The notes: generated by a model from the letters alone, not told the origin. Shown: positions 1-9,138, counted from the stretch's first letter. The stretch: 12,647 bases of DNA from Irpex lacteus (GCA_001986395.2 MQVO02000261.1:1-12647), one strand, 5' to 3'. Translations and numbers: made by a program.

Positions 1-671
1 GAATACAACTTACTCCGTAATCAACTCCTAATAACACCTAATTTGCATAGAGGGGCTTAGTACATTAAGGTGGTCTATGCGAGGTATGCAGTTGACTTTA
101 TAATAGGAGTAGAGGGAAGCCCCGAACTAGCTGAGAAAATCTTAAGGAGGTCCAATCGTTTGTTGAAGACAAGTTATCACTATAATTCAATAAAGATAAA
201 ACTGGAAATTGAGTACTCTCAAAAACCTGTAGTTTCCTAGGATATCTGATAATGGCTCCTAACAAAATCGGTACCAGTAAGTACATTGAGCAAATAAAAA
301 TCAATTAATGTATTATTTCACGCCGTAAGAAAACACGTTTCAGATTCCATATGGGTATAAATAAAGTACTGCTCACACTGAAAAACAGAGGTGTAATCAG
401 ACTGATAACCTCGCAAACAAAACACAAAAAGTTAATGTACCGAGGAAAATTTTTAGGTAACATGGTCAACTTTTAACATCCAGACATAATTTGTTACTAT
501 AACTCAGTGATTATAGGGTTATATAACTATTATGACTTTGTCAATAATAGAAGCACGTCACAATGATTCATCTGGTAAATAACCGAGTCATGTGCACTTA
601 CCCTAACTAGAAAATTTAAACTTCGGACATTAAGCCAAACATTCAAGAGATTTGGAAAAGGTTTGTTGTAT
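1..671 (+). pseudogene. Group II intron reverse transcriptase/maturase remnant (C-terminal part)
   Basis: Intact relatives are group II intron-encoded proteins that splice their intron and copy it into DNA. Frame 1 gives YAVDFIIGVEGS at 85-120, matching the RT active-site block YADDFIIG with the first catalytic Asp replaced by Val. About 110 bases on, frame 3 gives SFLGYLI around 231-251, the conserved block after the active site. Frame 3 continues into maturase domain X: CYYNSVIIGLYNYYDFVNN (492-548), then SCALTLTRKFKLRT and FKRFGK up to 671. The frame is broken by TAG at 58, a frame change between about 170 and 230, TAA at 306, 474 and 576, and TAA at 672. TGA at 564 would be Trp in the mitochondrial code. 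The N-terminal RT blocks lie outside the window. I see no clear group II domain V downstream and no convincing HNH endonuclease domain. The identity rests on motif order and spacing and is strong; the gene is dead. Confidence 0.82.
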
Positions 672-1154
672 TAATAATTTTGTTACCGTAATGCATTTTA
701 TTCATTACTTCAATAACTCACGTTATTGTTCAGACTATGTCATCATTCCCGATTAGATAATGCCGGATGTTCGTGTCAGGATTATTGTTAGTGATACTCA
801 CCTGTTAGTTGTTAAACCTTCATGAAATGTTAATTATCTTTCAACAATTATTCACTATTTCAAGCTTGGCTGCAAATTGACTATTTTCCCTTAGAAAACA
901 GTGTTTTTTGCAATTTATCCAGTTTTCTTTTCTCAAACTCATTGTTTTTATAAGAGAAACGGGGGCTTATTTTCAATTAAATATTTTATTTTAAACAATA
1001 AACAATAAAAAAGTATATCATACTCTATCAAGATAAAGACAATTTATGTAATATTAGAATGCTAATACTATATAAGTAGTATTCATAGTATAATTTGTAT
1101 TTAAACATAAAATTGGTGGTCTAAGCACCTGATAGATTTAACAATAATTTTTTA
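672..1154. other. Non-coding AT-rich stretch after the group II remnant
   Basis: No open frame or RNA gene can be supported here. The stretch presumably holds the decayed C-terminus and 3' part of the intron, but no domain V/VI hairpin is recognisable. Short coding-looking scraps occur, for example a frame rich in Cys around 760-785, but they are too short to assign. Confidence 0.4.
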
Positions 1155-1535
1155 ATCACCATCACAACAATAACAACTGTATGAACCAATATTGCTATAG
1201 CAATATCTTGGTTAATTACATTTATCATGTTGATTATTTCAATACTATTACCATTAGTATGAATATTCTACATGAAACAGGAACTATATCTACATAATAC
1301 ACATCAGATAAATAATTAGAATCTTCCACCACATATAATTAATTCCAATAACAGATGGGCATATATCACATGTGTACTTATTATTTTAGTAGCCTTAACC
1401 TATTATTTTTTCCTATATGCATTATATTAAATGTGCTATGAGTCAGTCTATCTTACACCAGCCCAAGATATTCCAGGTTTATTAGACTACATATTTACCT
1501 ACATACCCATAAGTTTTAAATATCCTAGACCATAA
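1155..1535 (+). pseudogene. Degraded membrane-protein frame, unrecognised
   Basis: One frame from 1155 reads as a plausible membrane protein if TGA is Trp. It has a Thr/Ile-rich start, a strongly hydrophobic run (NIAIAISWLITFIMLIISI), PLVWIFYMKQELYLHN, then RWAYITCVLIILVALTYYFF as a second likely transmembrane segment, and finally YLTPAQDIPGLLDYIF. Two TGA codons fall where Trp fits a membrane protein. Real stops break it: TAG near 1317, TAA near 1430 and TAA at the end. There is no clear ATG start, and the upstream frame stops at 1122. I do not recognise the family. It lies in the same orientation as the broken frames that follow, so all may derive from one inserted block such as a mitochondrial plasmid. 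That origin is inference. Confidence 0.4.
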
Positions 1536-1607
1536 AAAGAAATAATTTAAGTATAAAAACTACAGGTGCAAATAAACGTGTAAAATGCATTAAATGCAGT
1601 AAATAAA

Positions 1608-2064
1608 CCTGAGTCTACAAGTACAAGTAAACTATTATCATTATTTGCTCTTACTTCACTAATTGCATATGCTAATAAAATACCTGGTGTGATCTAAAAT
1701 TATAAGCCTATTAAAAATATGGTGTGGAAGAATGACGTGGTGGTCTTTATTAGTAACCATAAGAAAAGGGTTTGTAATATTAAATGCGTTAATAGGAGTA
1801 TATGCTACATTTAAAATGACAGGATTTAGTACAGATAATCTTTTTGGTGGATTTATTGCAGTAGGGCATACTTACTTAGAGATGTTAATATAGGGCACAA
1901 AAAGATTATTCTATTGGCTATATTTTTTTTTGATAACTGAATTTATCCTAAACCACCTGTGGAACCTGACTGGAAAATATGGAAATGAGGTAGTAACTCT
2001 TATGATAATAGACCAGTTAACCATAATATTTTAACAAAAAGTATTATAGAAAAAATATACTACA
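1608..2064 (+). pseudogene. Broken frames of an unrecognised protein, upstream part
   Basis: Three successive plus-strand pieces look coding. Piece one (from 1608) reads SKLLSLFALTSLIAYANKIP and ends at TAA near 1694. Piece two is a complete small frame from ATG 1732 to TAG 1891-1893 (53 residues) with MTWWSLLVTIRKGFVILNAL and GFSTDNLFGGFIAVGHTY, hydrophobic with Gly-rich turns. Piece three begins after a T-run at 1922-1931, where the frame shifts, and reads DNWIYPKPPVEPDWKIWKWG, with TGA used for Trp twice, then NHNILTKSIIEKIYY. It runs straight into the palindrome at 2071. Each break is a one-base shift or a single stop, so the pieces may once have been one gene continuing at 2125. No family is recognised. 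Confidence 0.4.
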
Positions 2065-2070
2065 CCCCCC

Positions 2071-2116
2071 CCCAAAAAAACTAGGAATTAGAAATAATTC
2101 TAACTAGTTTTTTGGG
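2071..2116. repeat. CTAG-core palindromic element, copy 1
   Basis: Left arm CCCAAAAAAACTAG (2071-2084) pairs with right arm CTAGTTTTTTGGG (2104-2116), with one extra A on the left. The core GAATTAGAAATAATTC is itself a 6-bp hairpin closed by a GAAA loop, followed by TAA. A run of nine C (2065-2073) precedes it. The copy sits between two pieces of the unrecognised reading frame, and the upstream frame reads into the element. Confidence 0.85.
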
Positions 2117-2124
2117 ATTTAGGG

Positions 2125-3031
2125 CATAGTAACTGGTCTATTTTACCTTGAACTTGGAATGAAAACAATACTGTACCAAGCTATTGGTCTTGGTATGATA
2201 CAGCATATAAAATTGCTTGGGTTACATTCCTAGTAGTAGCTATAGCTGGATCATCTTGGTTATGTTGGAAAATATATACAGGTGATCTTGCTGCAAGGAT
2301 TTCACCTGAGAGACCAGCTGCATCTTCAAGTGCAGATCCTTCTTCAGGTACTGTACCACCTTTGGTTAGGGTTTCTCCACAGGACCTATTCCTCCTACTT
2401 CTGCAGGTGCGCCAGATGGAGTTCCTGATATTCATATAAATGGAGAGAGGGGACCAGGAATAATTAATAATATAGGAAGAGGTATTAATAACTCAGTGAA
2501 TGCTTTTGGTAGTGCAATAAACTCATCTATTCACACTGTAGGTCATTATTTAAACCCTTTCACTTATTATACTCCACAGTATGTAAAAACTAGAGAGTTT
2601 ATAGAGTGAATGGTAAAAAAATTGTTTCAGTAACAGCTGATCATAGATATTATCCATTCACTGAAGTGAACCCTTTAATGACATGGCAGGATAAACTGAA
2701 ATTATTTTTTTATGGTGAATCCGCTGAAGCTAAAGTACTCAGAGATATTGCACTTCTAGCTGCTAATTGAGAGTGTGAAAATATAAGAGTTAAACCAAAA
2801 ACATTATTTAGAGGTAGTCCTTTACCTACTAGTCCTATAGGTTTAGCTTCTCCAGTTGCATATAATATCGGTTTAGGTCATTTTATGCCTTCTGTAGATC
2901 CATCTAGACTATTTAAATCTGATGTGACATTTAATTGGACGCAGGAAACTCTTAACTCTGCTCCTCATACGCCTAAATTGCCCTCTTCTAATTTACCAAA
3001 CCCCATAAAACTAGGAATTAGAAATAATTAG
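2125..3031 (+). pseudogene. Broken frame of an unrecognised membrane-anchored protein, downstream part
   Basis: Frame 1 from 2125 reads HSNWSILPWTWNENNTVPSY, a Trp/Tyr-rich stretch, then the transmembrane segment IAWVTFLVVAIAGSSWLCW, a short basic turn and a Ser/Pro-rich linker. A one-base shift near 2379 leads to frame 3: TGPIPPTSAGAPDGVPDIHI and a Gly/Asn-rich amphipathic stretch (GPGIINNIGRGINNSVNAFG) that runs to about 2620. A second shift in the A-run 2614-2620 leads to VTADHRYYPFTEVNPLMTW and a soluble-looking C-terminal domain with the hydrophobic patch SPIGLASPVAYNIGLGHFMP. The stop TAG (3029-3031) lies inside palindrome copy 2, so the last residues come from the element. TGA at about 2604, 2767 and in PWTW reads as Trp. 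The layout is one membrane helix, a linker and a roughly 135-residue tail. I do not recognise the family. The shifts could be assembly errors or decay. Confidence 0.5.
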
Positions 3032-3048
3032 TTTTATGGGGTTTGGTA
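2994..3048. repeat. CTAG-core palindromic element, copy 2 (20-bp perfect arms)
   Basis: Arms at 2994-3013 and 3029-3048 are perfect reverse complements over 20 bases, around a 15-base core GGAATTAGAAATAAT. The arms carry ATAAAA/TTTTAT where other copies have AAAAAA/TTTTTT, so both sides changed together. Pairing also extends beyond the usual CCCC/GGGG ends into TACCAAA/TTTGGTA. It is the short-core form, lacking the TCTAAC segment, and it supplies the stop codon of the broken frame. Confidence 0.9.
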
Positions 3049-3196
3049 GTTTTATATTTATTTAAGGTTGGGATCGAGCAAGAGCCTAATAACAACTAAA
3101 AATTGTAGCTACCCTCTACATGAAGAATTGAAATGTAAAAAAAAATGTAACAAATCTATTTTTCCTTTTTATTTTTTAAACTAAAATAAACAATCC

Positions 3197-3241
3197 CCCA
3201 AAAAACTAGTTAGAATTAATTATAATTCCTAGTTTTTTGGG
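3197..3241. repeat. CTAG-core palindromic element, copy 3
   Basis: Arms CCCAAAAAACTAG (3197-3209) and CTAGTTTTTTGGG (3229-3241) are perfect complements. The core TTAGAATTAATTATAATTC is the reverse complement of the core in copy 6 (7111-7158), so the two copies are inserted in opposite orientation. Confidence 0.88.
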
Positions 3242-3364
3242 ATAGCTACTGCTCCAATTTAAGTCTAAGGAGATTCAGAAAGTTGACTTACCTAGTATAA
3301 TAGTAAAATTATTAGTTACCAAAATATAATAGTCTTAGATAATAAAAGGCTTAACCTCTACTTC

Positions 3365-3392
3365 CCTTTTTTTTTTAATTAAAAAAAAAAGG
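3365..3392. repeat. T/A-run inverted repeat (CC-T10-AATT-A10-GG)
   Basis: A perfect 28-base palindrome with two C, ten T, AATT, ten A and two G. It is the clearest member of a second inverted-repeat family also seen at 3576, 5863, 7226, 9114 and 10632. Confidence 0.8.
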
Positions 3393-3520
3393 ATAAACAG
3401 CTTCTCCCAATAAATCTCCTTATGCCCTAAATGGTTGGGGCCCTGAGATGGTATTACCAAGATTTAAGAGCATAAGTTTTTAATTAAAAAAATAATTATA
3501 AAAAGGTATAAAACTAGTCC

Positions 3521-3766
3521 TTAAAAAATAAGGATAAAGGAAAAAGTTAATAATACATCCCTCTTCCCTGCCCTCTCTCCTATTTTTAATAAAATAGGGG
3601 AGAATGGTGGAGGGGGTATAAAATATTCAAATATAAAGAATATTAAAACTACACCTACTAAGTATATTAAGATCTCTTTGTAGTAATAACTCTTATAATC
3701 CCTAATAGAATCCTTTGTTAAACAAATTACTTCAAATTCCTTTAACCAATTTATAATAAAATCAGG
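3521..3766 (-). other. Open frame without start codon, coding-like, unrecognised
   Basis: Reading on the minus strand from 3766 to TAA at 3521-3523 gives 81 codons without a stop and with membrane-protein character. It reads PDFIINWLKEFEVICLTKDS, then a charged Lys/Tyr stretch, the transmembrane-like segment IYLVGVVLIFFIFEYF, and PPPPFSP running through the inverted repeat at 3576-3603. Just upstream in another frame, ATG at about 4004 begins MKKLLFYFLYPFTLIFFYLI and stops within 30 codons. Both lie downstream of cox1 on the same strand and may be pieces of one lost membrane protein. There is no intact start and no recognised family, so this may be chance. Confidence 0.25.
3576..3603. repeat. 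T/A-run inverted repeat, imperfect
   Basis: TCTCCTATTTT pairs with AAAATAGGGGAGA around TAAT, with one bulged G. It has the same C/T then A/G layout as the other members of the family. Confidence 0.55.
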
Positions 3767-4023
3767 GAATACTTAAGGTATAACTCTTTTTTTTAGATAA
3801 AAATGTATTAAGTATATATTTAGTAAATAAATAATATAACTGAAATACCATAAAATACAAAAACTATTTTAAATAGTACCTGTGATTTTAAATATCTATT
3901 ACATTGCTTACACCAAATACTTTAATTAAAACTAAACTTAATAATAATAAGGTAAAAAAATATAAGGGTGAAGGGGTAAAGAAAATAAAATAATAACTTT
4001 TTCATGGGGTTTATTAAATTTTA

Positions 4024-5629
<1,606 letters not shown>

Positions 5630-5723
5630 TTGAATTAAATTTTAGATTAAGTATACCTTAGGTAATATATTACTAATCAATTTATAGTATTAGAAATAAA
5701 AAATAAATTATAAAAAATATAAC

Positions 5724-5764
5724 CCCAAAAAAACTAGGAATTAGAAATAATTAGTTTTTTTGGG
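5724..5764. repeat. CTAG-core palindromic element, copy 4
   Basis: Arms CCCAAAAAAACTA and TAGTTTTTTTGGG are perfect complements around the core GGAATTAGAAATAAT, identical to the core of copy 2 (short-core subfamily). It lies about 95 bases upstream of the cox1 start, probably within the 5' leader. Confidence 0.9.
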
Positions 5765-5814
5765 ATTGGATTAAAGTAATAAATTTATACTCTCAGCTCA
5801 TACTTTATAATTTA

Positions 5815-6009
5815 TTAAACATAAAGTATTAAAGTACAGTTTTGTTTCACCCTCCCTCCTCCCCTTTTTTTATATAAAAAAAGGATAGAGGGGGGGGATA
5901 GAGAGGTACTGCTGAAAAATATTATTAGTAAAACTAAATAAACCACTGCTAAACCTAAGGTGTTATATAGTATAAATACTATTCTGAGTATAAAATAGAC
6001 AGTGAAAGA
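5815..6009 (-). other. Short coding-like open frame, unrecognised
   Basis: Minus-strand frame from 6009 to TAA at 5815-5817, 64 codons without ATG. It reads SFTVYFILRIVFILYNTLGL, then AVVYLVLLIIFF as a likely membrane helix, then SPPS, then a basic tail translated from the T/A inverted repeat at 5863-5884. The layout (helix, Pro/Ser turn, inverted repeat, basic tail) resembles the frame at 3521-3766. It may be a fragment of a lost membrane protein or simply AT-rich sequence that happens to stay open. Confidence 0.2.
5863..5884. repeat. T/A-run inverted repeat (CC-T7-ATAT-A7-GG)
   Basis: A perfect 22-base palindrome, flanked on the left by C-rich and on the right by G-rich sequence that would lengthen the stem imperfectly. 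Confidence 0.75.
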
Positions 6010-6088
6010 TTATGATAAAATAAAATATATATAATAATATAGCTATCCCCCCACCCTGTGGCCCCACTTGATTTATAAGGCCCCACAT

Positions 6089-6116
6089 TCCACAATCCAC
6101 AATCCACAATCCACAA
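6089..6116. repeat. Tandem repeat of TCCACAA, four copies
   Basis: Four uninterrupted copies at 6089, 6096, 6103 and 6110, directly before the G-rich tract. Confidence 0.9.
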
Positions 6117-6119
6117 AGT

Positions 6120-6162
6120 GGGCTGGGGTGGCTGGGCTGGCGTGGGCGGCAAGGAGGGTGGG
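6120..6162 (+). other. G-rich tract with G-quadruplex potential
   Basis: G-runs at 6120-6122, 6125-6128, 6134-6136 and 6144-6146 are separated by loops of 2, 5 and 7 bases, meeting the common G3+N1-7 pattern. Further runs at 6156-6158 and 6160-6162 follow. This is exceptional in such AT-rich DNA. A role in replication or transcription is possible but not shown. Confidence 0.65.
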
Positions 6163-6215
6163 CAAATTTATTAAATATATATTCTTTTTTTGATTTTATT
6201 CTCCCTTTTTTTTAA

Positions 6216-6240
6216 TTAAATTAAATTAAATTAAATTAAA
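6216..6240. repeat. Tandem repeat of TTAAA, five copies
   Basis: Five perfect pentanucleotide copies, preceded by a T-run and a partial unit. A likely length-variable microsatellite. Confidence 0.85.
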
Positions 6241-6437
6241 TTATTAAAAAGAAAAAGACCAAAATATATTATTACTTAAAAATTTATAAGAAAATAATAC
6301 ATGCCCCCCTTTTTTTTATTTATAGAGGGCAGTGCAACGTTAGCTCTGGAAAAGAAAGTTAAATCTAACTTTCCTTTATTCTTTTTCTCCTTTTTTTATT
6401 ATTATAAAAATAAAAAGGCATAAAGAAATTAAGAATA

Positions 6438-6508
6438 TAGTCTTTATCAGAATCGAACTGATACTTGCTACGTGAAGGGTAGCTGTACTGCCTTTATACA
6501 AAAAGACC
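6438..6508 (-). tRNA. trnE: tRNA-Glu (anticodon UUC)
   Basis: A 71-base cloverleaf on the minus strand. The acceptor stem GGTCTTT/AAAGACT has a G-U pair at 1-72 and discriminator A. The D stem is GTAT/GTAC. The anticodon stem GCTAC/GTAGC closes the loop CCTTCAC, giving anticodon TTC. The T stem is ATCAG/CTGAT with loop TTCGATT. It reads GAA and GAG codons. Position 33 is C instead of the near-universal U, which may be a real oddity or a base error. It lies 21 bases downstream of trnM on the same strand. Confidence 0.88.
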
Positions 6509-6529
6509 CGGTCTTTATTTTATTTCTAT

Positions 6530-6601
6530 TGGCGGCATCAGGAATTGAACCTGCTCTAACAGCTCATGAGGCTATTGTGCCAACCTTTACACTATACCGC
6601 A
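6530..6601 (-). tRNA. trnM: tRNA-Met (anticodon CAU), initiator-like
   Basis: A 72-base cloverleaf on the minus strand. Acceptor TGCGGTA/TGCCGCC pairs at six positions but not at 1-72 (T opposite C), a feature of bacterial-type initiator tRNAs. The D stem is GTGT/GCAC. The anticodon stem ATAGC/GCTGT closes loop CTCATGA. The T stem GCAGG/CCTGA is paired except at 49-65, with loop TTCAATT. Discriminator is A. The open acceptor end suggests it is the formylmethionine initiator. It lies between rnl and trnE in the same orientation. Confidence 0.92.
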
Positions 6602-6726
6602 TGTATGGACACTATCTTATTATTAAGATTCCACCCCTACTCTTTTCTTTCTATGAGTTAGAGCATCCTTCCTAAACTGCGTTTCGATCAATTAATGTCT
6701 TTTTGTTGAACAGTTTTATTATCATA

Positions 6727-6780
6727 CCCCAAAAACTAGGGTCGCTATCGCGGTAGAATTAATTATAACTAGTTTTTTGG
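6727..6780. repeat. CTAG-core palindromic element, copy 5 (GC-containing core)
   Basis: Left arm CCCCAAAAACTAG (6727-6739) and right arm CTAGTTTTTTGG (6769-6780). The core begins GGTCGCTATCGCGG, found in no other copy, followed by TAGAATTAATTATAA, which matches the core of copy 3. It reads as a copy-3-type element with a short GC-rich insert next to its left CTAG. Confidence 0.8.
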
Positions 6781-7110
6781 TGGATTGTTTGGATTTATAA
6801 TATTCATTCCTTGTTTATTACACATGCCTTCCTCTTTATCGATGGAACTATCCCTTTCCACCCACACCTTTAAGTCTTACTAGTCTCCCTATTAAACTTT
6901 CATAGATCTTAAACTTGGATATATCTTATTACTTGCTGAAATCTTATTACTCTTTCCTTACTTCAAAATATAATGAAAATGAGAGACTTGGTTTAAGTTA
7001 TACTCTCTTATATTTAACTATCATTTTATAGCTATTTTACTATCGTTAATAGATATTAATAAACCTTTTTAATCTTAATATCCCAATATATAATAATAAT
7101 CTTCACAGAT

Positions 7111-7158
7111 CCCCAAAAAACTAGGAATTATAATTAATTCTAACTAGTTTTTGTGGGG
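7111..7158. repeat. CTAG-core palindromic element, copy 6
   Basis: Left arm CCCCAAAAAACTAG (7111-7124); right arm CTAGTTTTTGTGGGG (7144-7158) carries one extra G. The core GAATTATAATTAATTCTAA is the reverse complement of that of copy 3. Confidence 0.85.
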
Positions 7159-7225
7159 TTATTTTAAAACTAGAATCTAAATTACCTAGTTTTCTTCTAT
7201 TTTTAATAAATTATTATATTTTTCT

Positions 7226-7250
7226 CCTTTTTTATTTAATTAAAAAAAGG
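7226..7250. repeat. T/A-run inverted repeat
   Basis: CCTTTTTTA pairs with AAAAAAAGG around TTTAATT, with CTC on the left and GTAGAG on the right extending the similarity to the other members. Confidence 0.6.
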
Positions 7251-7460
7251 GTAGAGAGAATTATAGTTAGTAAGAAGAGAGATTGTATATATTAATAATT
7301 ATTTTATGTTTTTTATATCTTTTTTTTTTAATAAATTATTTTAGTAAAATTTATACTCTCTTATATAATTAAATACTTTTTTTTTAGATATAACTTAAAT
7401 TAAAATATATTTATTTAATTATTTTTATTTATAATATTTTATTTAATTTTATGTATTCTT

Positions 7461-7574
7461 CCCCAAAAAATAGTTATAATTCTTTCATCCGCGATTATTA
7501 AAATTTAATTAAATTAAATTTTAATTAGAGCCTAGTTTTTTGGAATGGAATTAGAAATAATTAGTTTTTTTGGG
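7461..7574. repeat. CTAG-core palindromic element, copy 7 (composite)
   Basis: Left arm CCCCAAAAAATAG (7461-7473) is separated from right arm CTAGTTTTTTGG (7532-7543) by 58 bases. These start with element core (TTATAATTC), then a foreign piece containing TTTCATCCGCGATTATT and an AAATTTAATT-type palindrome. Immediately after lies the right half of another, short-core element (7547-7574: GGAATTAGAAATAATTAG, T-run, GGG) without its left arm. The locus looks like an insertion into one copy plus fusion to a second. Confidence 0.7.
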
Positions 7575-7774
7575 TGGATGATTAAACTATAGATCCAGCA
7601 ATGACAATAAAGCAATAGGATTACAATTATATTGAAAATATGAATATTAAGATTTAATTTATGATTTAGTTTAAACTATTATATAAGAATCATCTGTTCC
7701 CTTTTTAATATCTTAACTTTAAATTAAAATAAAATTTATTACTAACTCCCTTTTTTTTATAAAACAAAAGAATA

Positions 7775-7797
7775 AGCCACTCTACCAGAAAGTGGCT
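7775..7797. repeat. Stem-loop downstream of rnl
   Basis: AGCCACT (7775-7781) pairs with AGTGGCT (7791-7797) around a 9-base loop. It lies about 160 bases past the rnl 3' end in the direction of transcription, so it could mark processing or termination. That role is only a guess. Confidence 0.5.
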
Positions 7798-9113
7798 GGG
7801 CTGAAAGATTTTTTATTGACAATAATTGAGCATATAGTCTATTTAATAAATTAGTAATGTTAAACTTAATACTTTACAGTACTTACATTTACATCCTATC
7901 AAGAAATGTTCTATTTCTTAAAAATTAAAATATACTAAAGATATTTTAATGATAGTATCTAGGGGATAGTTTCGTGCATTTATTCTTCAGCACTTATCTA
8001 ATATGTTTGTGGCTACCCAACTATGCATTTTTAATTTTTTTATGCAATTATTTCAACAATTGGTACACTATAGAAACACAGCCTATTGATCCTTTCGTAC
8101 TAGAAGGTCTCTCCTTTTTTACTATTTATCCTCCAGAAGATAGGGACCATACTGACTCACGTCGTATTAAACCCAACTCGCGTAACCTTTTAATCGGCGA
8201 ACAGCCGAACCCTTCCGAGCTTTTGCCCCCGGAGGATAGGTTGAGTCGACATCGAGGTGCCAAACAGCTGGGACAATGTGTACTCTCACCAGCTATCAGC
8301 CTGTTATCCTAGCGTAACTTTTATCGATTGATCCCCGTCTATTCCATAATATAGCGAGGGGTCACTATGCCCTACTTACGTATCTGTCCGACTTCTAAGT
8401 CTATCAGTTAAGCATGCTCTAGCCATTACGCCATTACAACCTTTATCACTGGTTGATTGATCTCCTTTCAAAAATCTAGCTATACCTTAAAAATTTTTAA
8501 TATAAATAATAAATAATCATCAATTTTAATAACAAATTGATTTTATATGTCTGTATATAAGCGTCTTATATTTTTTTTTAATTAAAACTATGGATGCATT
8601 TTGATACTCTTTCAAAAGCGACCGCCCCAGTCAAACTGCCCATTAGTCAACTATCTCTCTATCTATTTAAATAAGAGGTAAATTTAATCTGAAACCAAAG
8701 TCTTAAGGTATCTCACCTTTCGTCTATCGACATCCCTAATCACTTCATACTAAGGTTTGATTAACATGATGACTAACTACAGTAAAGCTGCATAGGGTCT
8801 TCCCGTCCACCTGGAGGTAACCCGCATCTGCACGGGTAATTCAATTTTTCACTGAGCAAGTTGTAGAGACAGTGAGACCATCGTTAAACTATTGATACCG
8901 GACCACATTTAATGGCCAATTTATTTTGCTACCTTAGGATCCTCATAGTTAAGACCGCTATTAACCATTGATTTGATTAGTAATAGTTATCCTATCACCT
9001 CTCTTATTTATTTGGCATTGGGCAAGTTTCATCCAGAATACTATGATATTAATCATTGCTCTGAATTGTGTTTTTAGTAAACAGTCGGGGCCTCCGATTT
9101 TGTGCCACTATAT

Positions 9114-9138
9114 CCTTTTTAAGAATTAAAAAAAAAGG
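9114..9138. repeat. T/A-run inverted repeat inside rnl
   Basis: CCTTTTT and AAAAAGG-type arms around AAGAATTA, in a variable region of rnl. This suggests that this repeat type is tolerated, or spreads, in rRNA expansion loops. Confidence 0.5.

Larger units (their letters stand above)
3049..3520. other. Intergenic AT-rich spacer
   Basis: No gene is supported here. The stretch holds palindrome copy 3, the perfect CC-T10-AATT-A10-GG inverted repeat at 3365-3392, and AT-rich filler. Confidence 0.5.
6010..6437. other. Intergenic spacer with GC island and simple repeats
   Basis: No gene is supported here. The spacer holds a GC-rich island (about 6046-6163) with a 7-base tandem repeat and a G-run cluster, then the TTAAA tandem repeat at 6216-6240 and C/T-run sequence before trnE. 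Confidence 0.5.
6602..7954. other. Long intergenic spacer between trnM and rnl, rich in palindromes
   Basis: No gene is supported over about 1.35 kb. It carries palindrome copies 5, 6 and the composite copy 7, a T/A inverted repeat at 7226-7250 and a GC hairpin at 7775-7797. The part at about 6800-6920 is less AT-rich than its surroundings, and on the minus strand a scrap reads KIYESLIGRLVRLKGVGGKG, which I cannot place. The rnl precursor and the tRNAs are on the same strand, so this spacer may be transcribed. Confidence 0.5.

Noticed and set aside
98..304. Minus-strand open frame of 68 codons
   Set aside because: It is the antisense shadow of the group II reverse transcriptase remnant, whose RT motifs read on the plus strand.
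2181..2435. Minus-strand open frame of 84 codons
   Set aside because: It lies opposite a plus-strand frame with a clear transmembrane segment and Trp-rich coding character; the minus translation has no recognisable features.
6472..6675. Plus-strand open frame of 67 codons
   Set aside because: It runs antisense through both tRNA genes.
7775..7797. A tRNA gene at the GC hairpin downstream of rnl
   Set aside because: Only a single 7-bp stem is present; no acceptor, D or T arms can be folded around it.
7974..8312. Plus-strand open frame of 112 codons
   Set aside because: It lies wholly within the most conserved part of rnl (sarcin-ricin loop and peptidyl-transferase centre) and is antisense to it.
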